From assembly GCA_021292105.1 (NCBI GenBank), contig CM037861.1, forward strand, positions 49,490,634-49,554,633: DNA of 64,000 nt. The letters run 5' to 3'. The notes beneath the pieces are model-generated. The model did not search any database, was not told where the DNA came from, and was given only the letters and a program-made list of their open reading frames with translations. Each line of letters opens with the position of its first letter. Position 1 is the stretch's first letter. Both the position numbers and the translations under genes were made by a program. This DNA comes from Anadara kagoshimensis. Its lineage: Eukaryota > Mollusca > Bivalvia > Arcoida > Arcidae. This document shows positions 11,630 through 23,018 of the stretch, piece after piece.

Positions 11630-13060
11630 TTTGACTTAAAAATATCCTGTCCATATGTTTATAAACTCTGCACCGTTAAATTATTTTCTCAATTGAATTG
11701 CAATTAAGCGGTCAATAGTTTTTATTATTAAAAAAACAATTAATTTAACTTGCTGTTGTGAGAGGTGTATGGTTTATGGTTTATAATGTTTTGAGTAGAC
11801 TTTGAAGAGACGCTGTCATCAAAGAGATATCATATATTCGTTACTGCTGTCAGTTTTAATATGCACCACTATTGAGTCTGCTACAATTACCATTGAGTAA
11901 TAATATCATGTCATTCGAAATTCCAAATGATGCTGTACCTGTCCGAAGTTGGTAGTTATTAAAGAAAAAATATTTGTACTCTCGGTAAATCTCTGAGTCT
12001 GATTGACATACCACTTGCGTAGTATCCAAATTTTATTGTTCTGTATTCAAATTCACATTGCAAATTCCCCAAAATCACATCTTTACATACAACACCCTCA
12101 ACAAAAAATATTTTTAAAGTATTCCACCAAGTTTTGAAATCTCTCTAAAAATTAAAAATGCTTTTGCAATAGACAGACATATGCTGCAGTATTTTTGTTA
12201 CACACATTTGGGCTTACAGCTGAGGATTTAATTAATTCTATTGTTCTTAAGTTAATAACACAATATTATGCACAATAAATCTATATTGAAAGAGCTATAA
12301 TTTTGTTTCAAAAGAACTTTCAAAAACTTATTGAAAAACAGTTCATTTAAACGTTTCTGAATTTAATTCTACATTCAAAATTTCTTCCATTTCACGATAC
12401 AAGATGTGACACTCTTTTTTGCTGTGCAAAAACCTTTGTGTGTAATCTTTACACAACGATTTGATTAAGGATCGATGTTTCTGTTCAAATATCGCCAAAT
12501 AATTTATTAGAATGTTGATTTAAAATTGCTTCCAATAGTTTTTTTCCCAAACTTGTTGCTGGATTGCTGATCTAAGGCTTATGTACTGAATAAAAGTTAT
12601 ATCAGAACGCATGAATTATGGAATAGAGTATTTCTAAGAAATCATCGTGGTCATCTGAAATTCCATTTAAAAATAAAACATGTTGGTTTTGTTGATGAGG
12701 GTTCATGATACACGCACGTATATTGATTAAAAGGTTAAAACAATCAATGTCACACATATGCCATATACAATTTTTAAAGCTGTTAGATGATAAAATAAAA
12801 AAGGTAAAGGTAAAGTTGTAAGTGTGAATTGAAGAAATGTTGGTTTTTATTTATCACTTGATTGTGCATGTATATTTATAATATTGTGGCTAAATCTGCA
12901 ACAATGAATATGAAAGTTTTCGTTGATAAATTTGGACAATTTTAACCATTGTTTAAACAGAACAGACCATTAACATATTAGTTAAAACTGTGTTATGTGT
13001 TTTACTTCTTTAGGGTTCATTATGCTATCATGTACTATTTTTGAATGGAACTTTTTACAA
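11300..13060. other. intergenic AT-rich DNA
   Basis: No exon or element with defined ends is visible. A (TTTA)n microsatellite lies at 11590-11632. The rest is AT-rich single-copy-looking sequence. Confidence 0.5.
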
Positions 13061-13094
13061 CAAAGCAAGATGCTTACTACTCATTGATATTCGA

Positions 13095-13200
13095 AACATA
13101 GGCTTATAAAGGCTCTCAAAGTTTTATGACCGTCACCACTCTATTGTTGACAAGTATGATGTCTCTGTATCCAAAATTAACTTGGATATATAACTCGGCT
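13095..13200 (+). pseudogene. fragment of degenerate retroelement, C-terminal RT region
   Basis: Closely resembles 13925-14015: AGGCTTATAAAGGCTCTCAA, TTTTATG, GTTGACAAGTATGATGTCTC, then a VSVSKI-like reading. It is a second copy of the end of the reverse transcriptase ORF described at 13430-14245, with stops. Confidence 0.55.
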
Positions 13201-13429
13201 ATGGCATCTTGAAGTCAAAGAAGCGTTGTCTTTTTCTGAGGTCGTTGTAGTGAGCAACATGATATATGTAGAGTGAGTTTCATTATTTAACAGTTCTTGT
13301 TTATATCAAAGTTAACTCGCCACCTCTAGTTTTCTATACCTATAATAAACCCATTGCACCTAAAATATTTAAATATAAACACACATTGGAGTGTTTGAAC
13401 TTTCATAATTTTATTCTACTTACCTGCTC

Positions 13430-14245
13430 TTGCTCGTCTTCTCCCTATATTTATGGACGAGCTCGGCATGTTATAACTGATGATCTCAATATCATCGAGA
13501 ACACTAAATTAAGATCTTTACTTTCAAAGATCCTAAATACAGAGAAGCTGAACCTATAACCTGGGGCAGAATTTCAGAATTGTCATGGGATCTGTTGAAG
13601 AGTATGCTAGACGTTGGCTAAATTAGAAGATGTGGAGCTTGACATGTTATCCGACTGAATAAAGGTTGAGGGATCTTTCGTTAAAACGAGGATTACCAAA
13701 CTTAAAGGGTCTATGAGTACTAAACCGTCTTCAGTACTCAGGGATCCATCTTGCTTCTAATACTTTATCTCGTGTAAAAGTATAGAAACATTTGATTTTT
13801 CTACATTTTTCACCACTACCCCTCATTCTAAATTCAAAGAACATTCTTTTACAAAAACGGTAGGCCAAGATACAAATATTTAGTGTGGAACAGCAATTCT
13901 GGTTGACTCAGGGATATTGCAAGCCTAGGCTTATAAAGACCCTCAAAGCGTTTTATGGCCGTCATCACAATATTGTTGATAAGTATGATGTCTCTGTGTC
14001 CAGGATTGCCCTGGGTATATTTGACGTTAGAGAGTTCCGTGTTCCTTTCACACAATATGATGACACACGTGGTTGGTGTAGCTAGCTAAATAGGAGGAGC
14101 TTACCCTTCCGGAGCCTCCGGCCTCGCTTACCTGGTGGAATTTTACGTGTTAACCTAACGTGTCCGTTTCAAAGTTTTTACTTTGCTTCTGGATTGTGAT
14201 TCGGACACGAATTATAGTGTTTGTTTTTGATTGTAGTAAAATCAA
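13430..14245 (+). pseudogene. degenerate reverse-transcriptase retroelement (RT C-terminal region plus 3' tail)
   Basis: Broken frames keep recognisable blocks: DPKYREAEPITWG and SVEEYARRW near 13525-13620, a FSTFFTTTPHSKFK-like block near 13795-13840, and YGRHHNIVDKYDVSVSRI near 13955-14005. I recall this block order from reverse-transcriptase repeats common in mollusc and cnidarian genomes, but cannot assign it to a clade without a search. Stops and frame changes show it is dead. The DNA after the RT end (14010-14245) is shared with about eight other sites in the window, so it is probably the 3' untranslated tail of the element. Confidence 0.6.
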
Positions 14246-14329
14246 TGGTGTCGGATGGGATAACTGTCTCCGTCACCAACTAGGTTTTGTTTAAAACACT
14301 CCAGCATATATCCTAGTGTGAGACACTCC

Positions 14330-14472
14330 AGCATATCCTAGTGTGAGGGCGTTTTCCAGTTAAAGTTCGATTTTCTCCGGTTTCTTCCACAATCACAGAT
14401 CTGACCGTCCCCATACAAACGACTCTTGACTGGGGCGTAAAACTATTAACAGCACTGTTCCACTCCACTTAG
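14330..14472 (+). repeat. V-SINE/RUDI-like 3' fragment
   Basis: Contains TTTTCTCCGGTTTCTTCCAC, then GACTGGGGCGTAAAACTATT and a CACTGTTCCACTCCACTT tail. This is the order in the RUDI-like copies at 22236-22488 and 29991-30236. A 24-bp direct duplication (CACTCCAGCATAT...TAGTGTGAG) lies just upstream. Confidence 0.5.
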
Positions 14473-14474
14473 GC

Positions 14475-14690
14475 TTAGTGTAATCAAAAACAAACATACT
14501 AATCCATGTCCGAATCACAATCTAGAAGCAAAGTAAAACTTTGGAACTGACAAGTTAGGTTAGACACGTGAACTTCCACCAGGGAAGTGAGGCCGGGTGC
14601 TCCGGAAGGGTAAGCAACTCCTGTTTAGCTAGCTACATCCGCCATGTGTGTAATCAAAATTGTGTGAAAGGAACATGGAACTATGAGACG
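14475..14690 (-). repeat. retroelement 3' tail, inverted copy
   Basis: Reverse complement of 14030-14245, including AGCTAGCTA, TCCGGAG and the CAAAGTTTT-ACTTTGCTTCT block. With the plus-strand copy it forms an inverted repeat with arms of roughly 215 bp around a 230-bp loop that carries a SINE fragment. Confidence 0.75.
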
Positions 14691-14719
14691 TAAAATAGAA
14701 ATTGTTGTATATCAATTAA

Positions 14720-14960
14720 AAACAAATCCATGTCCAGACCACGATTTCAAAGCGAAGTTAAAACTTTGAATCTGAAAAATTAAGTATAACCCGTTAACTT
14801 CCACCAATAAACATCTCCTGTTTAGCTAGCTACACCTGCCACGTTATAATCAAAATAGGAAATGAAAGGAACATAGAACTATGGGATGTCAAATATATCC
14901 AGGATAAGTTTGGATACAAAAACATTATACTAGTACATGTGTACTACTGACTTGCCAACA
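14720..14960 (-). repeat. retroelement 3' tail, further copy
   Basis: Shares TCCATGTCC, AAGCGAAGTTAAAACTTTG, TGTTTAGCTAGCTACA and GGAACATAGAACTATGGGA with the tail at 14475-14690, same orientation. It reads into an RT-end-like stretch at 14930-15010 (minus strand). Confidence 0.65.
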
Positions 14961-15879
14961 ATATTATGATGGCGGTCATAAAACTTTCCATGGTCTGTGA
15001 TAAGCATCCATGCGTCAACAATTCATTTGTAAGCAGCTTTCTTCGTCATATAAAGTCCCGTAGTGAGGACAAGCTCTTAGAACTCTAGCGTATTACCTGT
15101 GAAACAAAAAACACCATAAGCAGGCGAAGCATGGATAGTAAAGTTAAAAAATAGAGAATTGAAGTCATCACGTTTGCCATAAAGCTTCAAATGTAGCCTT
15201 TCATTGGAGTCTTAATTGAGGTCTAAATACGAAGCAGGACCTGAAGAACCAGTCCAGGACCTGAAGAACCAGTCATATCTTTTATTTCAAGCTCTCTGGG
15301 ATAGATGTCATCTACATAATCTGCAAAATAAGGATTGTTAAGAGATAGAACGACATCTATATGATTTGGCGAGTCTTCTCTCTAGATTTAACGGTGCTTT
15401 GTATAAACTCTGCTTCATACGAATAAAGAAACAAATTAGCAAGCAATGGTGAAGTTTGTGTCCATTGGTATACCGATTGTTTGTTGGTTAACTATATTGC
15501 CAAACATAATATGCTGTCTATTAATAACTCGCATTTTGTTGATGGTATCTGCTGTAAATTTTTGTTTGAAATCTGTATGGTGCTTGACAAAATAACCAGA
15601 ATCCCTTTTATGTAAAAGAATTACAAGTAAATAATTGTTTTAGACGTTTGTGTTTAAATTTTGAATGAGGAATGGCAATATTTTATACATAAAAATGTCC
15701 ATTACAAGATATCTACCTGCAAAGATACTATTCGTTCAGAAGTCCACATTATTTTCACTGAAGAAACCATTCAAAATGACTGCTTTTGGTATTAATTTTA
15801 TGAAATTGACCATTTTCTTAAATGTGTTGCTGCAAACCAAGATTTCCACTTTAAGAAATATTTACCCATCAAGAACAAC

Positions 15880-16005
15880 CAACCTCACCTTCCTAGTGGA
15901 AGTTAACCTGTTTAACTTGAGTGCTAGTTTTCAATGTTTTTAAAAATCGCTTTTAGGATTGGGATTTGGACATAGACCATATTCTTGTGTTTGATTTAAT
16001 TGAAG
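15880..16005 (+). repeat. retroelement 3' tail copy
   Basis: Matches the family tail: CACCTTCCTAGTGGAAGTTA, GCTTTTAGGATTGGGATTTG, GACATAGACC and TTGTGTTTGAT. Confidence 0.55.
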
Positions 16006-16561
16006 TACCTATAAAGGTGTCAGCAAACATCAATATTTATAACTGGAAGCACTTGTGTTGCTTTGGAAACAGGAATGGAAGTACATTGATTTTAAAAATA
16101 ACTTTGTCCTTTATGCAATTTAGGGAGAAAAAATACTAACAACAACTAGAAGATTATTATATTTTTTTTAATACAATGCAAGTACAAAATCAATTCTGAT
16201 TTCAGGGTGATATTGTATCCATTGACAACATCTGTTTGAAATAAATCTAACAAACTAACATTTGTAATTTTTATTTGATACATTAATTTTGTATGTTATG
16301 TTGTAAGGTAAATACGCTAATAATTGAAGCATTATTTTTTTTTTGAAAATTCAAGTGCCTGTAAGCCTATTACAGAAAATCTGATGGTGATACCTGAAAT
16401 ATCTTTGTTGTTGGGTACTAAAGGGTACATAATTACCTCGGGTACATGTTATATACCTATTGTATACAGTATATTGAAAGCTTTGGTCCAAAAATTTTAT
16501 TCCAAAATATTTTCTAAAATCCAAATTAAATGCTTCAATTATTAAGGACATAACAATAATA

Positions 16562-16830
16562 CAGTCAAACCTGTGTTAAAGACCACCTTTAAATAAGGAT
16601 AACCTGCTTTTAAAGGCCAGTACATTTTATCCTAATTGCTCTATATAATAATAGTAAAACCTGCTCTAAAGGCCACATTGCAAAAAGGATAACCTGCTTT
16701 TAAAGACCAGTAAAGTTTTATCCCAATTGGTTTTTATTCATGTTAATTGAACCTGTATATAAGAACTACCTGACCATAAAAGACACTTTTATTGGTTCTT
16801 TTAGGTAGCCATTATAGACAGGTTTGACTG
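16562..16830. mobile_element. MITE, CAGTCAAACCTG family, copy 1
   Basis: Begins CAGTCAAACCTG and ends CAGGTTTGACTG, with TA on both sides, as expected for a Tc1/mariner-type target. An internal second start (CAGTAAAACCTG-like at 16651) suggests partial duplication. Inner blocks CCTGCTTTTAAAG, TTTTATCCCAATTG and GGTAGCCATTATAGACAGG recur in the other copies. Confidence 0.85.
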
Positions 16831-17651
16831 TATATTAACTTGACACTGATGGGTATTCTGTTTATCATATTATCTACAGTAACTGATTCACTTTAATTTC
16901 TAAATCATCTTAATAGTGTAATTGGGGTTTGATTAAAATCAGATTACACGATCCACATGCTTAATAAAAAGAATGGAGTTCACAATAAAAAATTGGAATG
17001 AATAAAACTCATCAACAAAAGATAGCAGAATGAGTCATCTCTCATCAACAAAGCAACAGAAATTCAGTAAATTCAACAAAGCAGAAAAAGGCAGTATTTC
17101 AGCAAAAAAACAATTGATAAACTCGCACTCAATAAGACAATGGTTACAATCCATAACATAAACAATGCTGTTAACACCAACATCAAAGCTAAAAACAAAT
17201 ATATTTTGAACAGTTCAACTGTTCCAAAATTACCAATAATTTTCAATTTCGAAACAAAAAATTATTTTTAATAGATCAAATCTGACATGCCCAATTTTAA
17301 TACAGGTACCCCATAACCATTGAAATGAATAACAAAAGATTTTATATATATGAGAGTAGTTATGGTAATACATGTACAAGACAATATATTGAACAAAAAA
17401 ATGGCACAAAATTATTTATTCATACAAGTACAGCAGGTAAAATTACAATTGTTGGTACATTTTTTAACTTTTTTTATCAATACAAATACACATATGGTAT
17501 GTACTTTGTTAATAGTCTGAATAAACAAGATAAGGTTTTTCCTATACAGATTTGCCTTTTTGTAAACATCCAAATCTTCAGAGCAGAAAATTATTTCTTA
17601 AAAGTTACATGTACCTATGCAATAATATACAACTATTACGGTAGTTGTATA

Positions 17652-17857
17652 CTGTTGAACCTGCCTTAAAGACCAACTCTTTATAAGGAACAACTGGTTT
17701 TTAAGTACATTTTAATTTCATCAAAATTGCTTACTACCGCTGTTCATGTTATATAAACCTGTATATAAGTGGTACCCACTCATTAAGAGCCTCATGCTTA
17801 TAAGGCCAAGTTTACTGGTTCCCCTTAGGTAGCCTTTATAAAAACAGGTTTGACTTT
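17652..17857. mobile_element. MITE, CAGTCAAACCTG family, copy 2
   Basis: Divergent left end CTGTTGAACCTGCCTTAAAG and right end CCTTTATAAAAACAGGTTTG. It keeps the TATATAAG and AGGTAGCC inner blocks. Confidence 0.75.
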
Positions 17858-18005
17858 CTATGTATTGCTAAACTTTGGTACTATCATCAATATTCACAAC
17901 AACCTGAATTCCTGGACATAAGGGTTATGAACTATATGTTCTTGTCCATCAAGTTTACATAACAAGAAATAGGAAAAGTCATTTGTATATGAAATACACA
18001 TATAC

Positions 18006-18114
18006 CATATTTATATTCATCTGCAGCAGCAAGGAGTAGGAGTTGAGAAGATGGACCAGTCAAACTAACCACTGAGATCAATTTGTCCATCAGAACTATT
18101 CTGGGTACAAGGCA
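18006..18114 (-). other. possible exon, unassigned
   Basis: On the minus strand, an acceptor-like TTCCCAG precedes an open stretch reading VPRIVLMDKLISVVSLTG and SSQLLLLAAADEYKY, ending at G|GTATAT. An alternative acceptor (GTACCCAG) gives a short end NSSDGQIDLSG-stop that would be in phase with the CAG|GTTTGT at the end of ERLIN exon 10. I do not recognise it; it may equally be chance. Confidence 0.2.
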
Positions 18115-18607
18115 CTGGGAACATATATTATATACATGTATTTACGGGATATTAACAAAAATTTAACAAATAATAAACTTTACTGTAAAGTCATTTTTGA
18201 AAAAATAAAATAGCTGTAATGTTTATCATTTATGTATGACACAATGAAATCAGCATTATACAAAAAGGGCTTTCATTAAACATGATGACAACCTGAGAAT
18301 TATCAAGAGCAACATACCGTAGTGTGAAAAACATGATAAAAATAACGATGATGTAACAATAGCACTAGATATCAATATGTTCACTTGGGGGTCAATTAGG
18401 TCTTGTAATGCTAAATGTTTACAGAACAGTTCAAGCACAATTCAACATGATTTATAATCATGTATTCATTAATATTAGTTTAAGCAACAATATAACAAAC
18501 AATATAATTGTTCATATGTGTAAATATATCTGATTAGATAGTGGTGAAAGAATATGAAAAAAAAAGTTTCAACGAATCTTTCAAGACAAAATAAACACCA
18601 GACTTGT

Positions 18608-18608
<1 letters not shown>

Positions 18609-18648
<40 letters not shown>
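18609..18648. repeat. (CA)n microsatellite
   Basis: Twenty uninterrupted CA units, followed by CA-rich degenerate sequence to about 18740. Confidence 0.95.
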
Positions 18649-18649
<1 letters not shown>

Positions 18650-19515
18650 CTAGCTTATACAATGCACCCCATACACCCACTCACCTACACACACACACCC
18701 TTCTTTATCATATCCTTCAAGGCAAAACACACACACACCAGCTATTCTAGGCTCCTCTGATTTTCACTTGTGTTAAATAAGGAAAGGTTTAATAGCCATA
18801 CAAATCACCATGACAATTACATTTTAACTACCAAACAAAACATTCGGAATGGTAAAGATTTAAAATACAACTGATCAATTGTATTATGACATTGTACTAT
18901 ATTAATGATTATTAATAAGACATACACCAACATTCTTATATCAAATAAAAGTAATTACTGTAATAAACATTAACAATTAATTACAATAAGACATATGGTT
19001 ACCAACATTCTCTTATTATACTATGACACACACATTTGACTCTTAACCCAATTATCATAGACCCATTCTTATTATGCATTGGCACACGTTTGACAACAAG
19101 ACCAATTCCAAATATACAATCAATGCCTATTTTTCAAATTTTTATATGTCCAGTCAAGGCTGAACCTTCCACCAGCCACTTACTGAACAAGCACTCTACC
19201 AAATAACAGAGCAAACACGGTGTCACTCTACCAAATGTAAAATGAATAAATAATCCTGTCTTGATATAATGTTTAATCAGTGAAACCTGAATCAAATATC
19301 TAATGAATACTGAAGTGTGATTATAAAATACTTTCTCACATCATAAATTGTTAACATTCATAAAACTAACCAATCCCTTGACTTAGGGTCATTATAAATC
19401 ATGTATAGGACAATCAAAATTAAGATTTACATCTTAGAGTTCAATTGACGAATTAATACATACAAGTATACATATACAATACTATACAAATTTTAAATCT
19501 TTGGTTAATTACATT

Positions 19516-19668
19516 AAAGGAGTACGTATGGTAAGGTACCAAAAGTGCCCAAAACTTTCACTTGTGACAATTTACCAATATGTAAATTACCATATATAAA
19601 ATCAATAAGTTCGAGCAATTCAGAATTTTTTTGGGGCATCAGAGGCACCTTACCACACATACTCCTTT
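19516..19668. mobile_element. small MITE with about 22-bp terminal inverted repeats
   Basis: Left end AAAGGAGTACGTATGGTAAG and right end CTTACCACACATACTCCTTT are inverted copies with two mismatches. Total length is 153 bp and it has no coding potential. Confidence 0.75.
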
Positions 19669-20218
19669 GTTTAGGATTTCTTTTATGTTCTGTTATTGCT
19701 GTGATCTAGAAACTGCAAATACTAACTTTTCTTAGCGGGTCTACAATGAAATAAATAGCACAATTACTTATTCCTGATTAGTTTGTCAGCAGCGAGTGAT
19801 AAATCAATTACTGCCTACCTGTAGCAAAAAAGCTTTTATAAGTTAAACATTGGAATCTTTCTTTGACTTTTTATAAGGCAATGGCCAAAAACCATGTTAA
19901 TTCTGTTTTTTTTAAAACTCCTGCTGGTATGATGAACACAAAATTTTAAAACAAATGTTTACACATAATCAACAATTAAAAATTCTTTAAAGGGTTTTAT
20001 TATTTATTTAATTACAATTTTATCTTTTTTTTAAATTTGTGTGGTGGAATATGTGAATGAAACTAAACTTTCACACATGCAAATTATTTTGTAATGAGCC
20101 TGGCCACAAATAAACTATTTCTTAGTGGTAATTTTTTGTTATATGATGTCCATGGAAATCATGAAAAACTTATTCCCAAATGAAGAATAGTGATTTCACA
20201 AATATTAGCACCATATTA

Positions 20219-20474
20219 ACTAGAGCAGTCTCTTCGAGAGACAAATACCTCCACCTGACCAACATTGATTATAGAGGCCAAATCTAAAATTTGACCTTAT
20301 GACCCTGACCTTTGACATACACCTTATTTTGGTGTGAGGCAAATCAACTTATGTTGGTACACATTTGTTCTAAGTTTGATCAAAATCCATTCACAGATGT
20401 GGAAGTAATGAAGTGCTCACACTATTGGGATGGACTGACAGGGTGATTCCTATATAACCCCTAAACCACCCTTC
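20219..20474 (+). repeat. interspersed repeat with TGACCT half-sites (copy 2)
   Basis: Same frame as 3869-4112: GTCTCTTCGAGAGACAA, TTTGACCTTATGACC, CTGACCTTTGACAT, GGACTGACAGGGTGATTCC, TATATAACCCC. Confidence 0.7.
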
Positions 20475-20548
20475 AATTACAGGGGAATATAAAAACCAAC
20501 AAAAACTTCAATAAACAAGAATAGCTAATACTCATTATACATAACAAT

Positions 20549-21252
20549 CAGGGGTCCAGAAAGGGTCATATTTGCCGAACATGTCTGACAAAAATTTATT
20601 TTGACAGACGTGAAAAATCACCAGTCAGACATTTTTGGTTAGCTTTCTTTAAACATGTATTTGTTTAATAATAAGTGGATGGATGTAACTGTGCTGATTA
20701 CGGAAGCCATAACGAGTGTCGGTCAAGGGTGACGGTTTATTATCAAAGAGGTTCCACGTGGGGTGTTGAAAATTACCCACTACGCTCTTTATAACTGTTT
20801 CTTTATTAAGAAATACAGAAACGCGATCAAATTTAATTTTAATAAAAGTTAGGCATTAATATCTTTCATTTCACATAAATATATTGGAACCTCGTCAAGC
20901 TGTTCCCCTTATATTGTGATTCGTGACACACGAACTCCTTTTTGGAACCTCTCCCAATAATTCTAATATAATTTGTGTATCTTCGAATATGAAACTTCAC
21001 CATTGTAAGTAAACAATATGGCAGATATGAAATGTCATGCAACGTGAACTATAACGCATATTGATAATAACAGTATATTGTGGTACATCAGAAAAGCAGT
21101 TAGATTTCACCTAATACACATGCAATAAAAATCCTGGTCTAATAATGCACATGGATGAAAATCAGCAATCGCGGTAGCTCAAAAAATAGGTCGGATTGAC
21201 AACATATTCCACAACATGCATGCACAGACAGCTCTGTGCCGATGGAGCCCTG
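20549..21252. mobile_element. hAT-like non-autonomous element, 704 bp, 8-bp TSD
   Basis: Starts CAGGGGTCCA and ends TGGAGCCCTG. The flanking direct repeat ATAACAAT is perfect (20541-20548 and 21253-21260), the 8-bp length expected of hAT transposons. Interior has no transposase ORF. Confidence 0.88.
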
Positions 21253-22235
21253 ATAACAATAGACATTTTTGACAACTATATCGGATAGTCAAATTTATAA
21301 AACATAGAAACAGAATGCTGCTATCCTTACAGTGACCATCCTTGTGATGATGATGATTCCAAATAAAACATGAATTAGGCTTTCAAAAAACAAACAAACT
21401 TGGTGCATGATTAATAACACCTTTATATTGAAATTTTTGCTCATTTACATGTATTTTTAGACAAAAAAGAATTGTTTTGTGAGAAAAGGAATCCCTCAAC
21501 AATACTAACAAATTTATATCAAATGTCAACATACATGTACAACAAATATAATCATTATAAATACGTCCACATATATGTAACTGAAAATATACTCATTTAA
21601 TCAAACTGACACACAGTCATACACCAATCTAATATTATTTTCATCATTATTATTGTTGATTATCACAGTGTAATATTTGAGCATATACTTAGTTCTGTTC
21701 TTCATCATGGCAGTTGTACTTCCGGTACATTGGTAATCAGTCTAATTAGCCCTGAAACAATACAAGTAATTACAAATAGTGAAACATGTATATTATGCCA
21801 TAGATAATGGCAGTTAATTTAATTTATCAAAGACTAGAGAATAATGCTTTTGTAAATAATGTATAAATTATTACTACCAGTACTATAATGGATTTGACCT
21901 TAAAGTTTTCAATTGAAAGTTATTCGTAAAATATGAACTCATCCGGTTTCCTTTTTTTTTTATGGATTTCAGCTTTCTATGAGAGCAAAAACAAACAAAA
22001 ATTAATACATATTGTTCATGAAGGTGTACCAGTACATACATGTATATGTGATGAAACCTAAACCAAAAATGTATTTTTCAGATCAAAATTGATTCCATTT
22101 GTTTCTTTCAAAGATGAGTATCTTATATATGTACAGTTATGTACACATTCAGGTAGGCCTGCATTACACAACTATAATATCAGACTGGTCTATAAACCAT
22201 GTTTGAATTAGTGAATTACTGTTAGTAGTATATTA

Positions 22236-22488
22236 GAGTGGAGTGGAGTGGAGTAATGGTGTTTTATGTCCCAGTTAAGATTCTTGCACTTATATTGAGA
22301 AAGTCAATTCTAGATTGGTGGAGAAAACCTGAGTACCTGGAGAAAAACTACCAGCCTTCAACAAGCTAGGTAGCAAACTTTGTCAGATTACAATCTGTCT
22401 AAACAGGATTAAAACCTAGATGACGAGAAGCATTGTGATTGGTAAGGGCACATTTTAGACAACCTAACCACCCAGGCCACATTAGTAG
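22236..22488 (-). repeat. RUDI/V-SINE-like SINE, copy A
   Basis: On the minus strand it runs from GTGGCCTGGGTGGTTAGG through TTTTTCTCCAGGTACTCAGG and ends in an ACTCC-repeat tail (GGAGT repeats at 22238-22257 on plus). Flanks share TTAGTAGTA. It is part of the tandem duplication that also contains the end of the last ERLIN exon. Confidence 0.75.
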
Positions 22489-22493
22489 TACAA

Positions 22494-22640
22494 ATGTATA
22501 TTAGAAATAAGGCACTTATATACAACAAACTTGTTTTGATTCTTTATTATCCTGTTGTACTACTAAGCCCCCCAGGCTTTGCTGGGGCCAGTGGATCAAC
22601 AAACATATTGGGTATACTATTTCCACTTATTTTCAGATGG
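22494..22640 (-). pseudogene. duplicated, broken copy of the end of ERLIN exon 10
   Basis: GGAAATAGTATACCCAATAT and GTTTGTTGATCCACTGGCCC match the functional exon (22842-23018) almost base for base. A frame change after GCAAAGCC brings a stop, and the acceptor and the first part of the exon are missing. The adjacent SINE is duplicated with it, at an offset of about 320-337 bp. Confidence 0.8.
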
Positions 22641-22825
22641 TCAGTTCGGGGATGGTGGAGGAATACCAGAATACCTGCAGAAAACCACCAAGATTTGGCA
22701 AGCTAACTGACAAACTTTGTCACACTACAATCTGTCTGAACAGGATTCAATTCTAGGTGGTGAGAGGCACTGTCACTCGTAAGGGCATACTTTAGATAAC
22801 TTGACCACCGAGGTCCCGTTAGTAG
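22641..22825 (-). repeat. RUDI/V-SINE-like SINE, copy B (truncated)
   Basis: Parallels copy A block by block (ACAAACTTTGTCA, CAATCTGTCT, ACAGGATT, GGTGAGAGGCA, TAAGGGCA). It lacks the tail and abuts the stop codon side of the last ERLIN exon. Confidence 0.7.
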
Positions 22826-22841
22826 TACGAATGTATAGCTG

Positions 22842-23018
22842 CTAACCACAAACCTGTTTTGATTCTTTATTATCCTTTTGTACTACTGTTGTCTCTGGCT
22901 TTGCTTGGGCCAGTGGATCAACAAACATATTGGGTATACTATTTCCAAAATAAATCTTTGTGTTCTTCACAAGTGATTCATATTTCATATATTCTAAATA
23001 TTCTTTGGTCAGTTTCAA
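22842..23018 (-). CDS. ERLIN: ERLIN exon 10 with stop codon
   Basis: Acceptor TTGTTCTAG, then [32 protein letters not shown] and a divergent end ESKQVCG-stop (TAG at 22844-22842). CAG|GTTTGT seven codons-worth of bases before the stop could be a donor to an unseen last exon, so the final VCG is uncertain. Confidence 0.85.
   Translation of the reverse strand: MKLTKEYLEYMKYESLVKNTKIYFGNSIPNMFVDPLAQAKPETTVVQKDNKESKQVCG

Larger units (their letters stand above)
15020..17640. other. intergenic DNA with repeat copies
   Basis: Apart from a tail copy at 15880-16005 and a MITE at 16562-16830, no gene is seen. ORFs at 15665, 16324 and 17325 are AT-rich and lack protein-like composition or splice support. 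A direct duplication of CAGGACCTGAAGAACCAGTC occurs at 15236-15275. Confidence 0.5.
17858..22230. other. region between ERLIN and WAPL, repeats but no confirmed gene
   Basis: Contains a possible exon (18006-18114), a CA microsatellite (18609-18648), a small MITE (19516-19668), repeat copy 2 with half-sites (20219-20474) and an 8-bp-TSD element (20549-21252). The remainder is AT-rich with no supported coding sequence. Confidence 0.5.

Noticed and set aside
17325..17669. 114-codon ORF
   Set aside because: Tyr/Phe/Asn-rich composition expected of random AT-rich DNA, no motif, and its end runs into a MITE.
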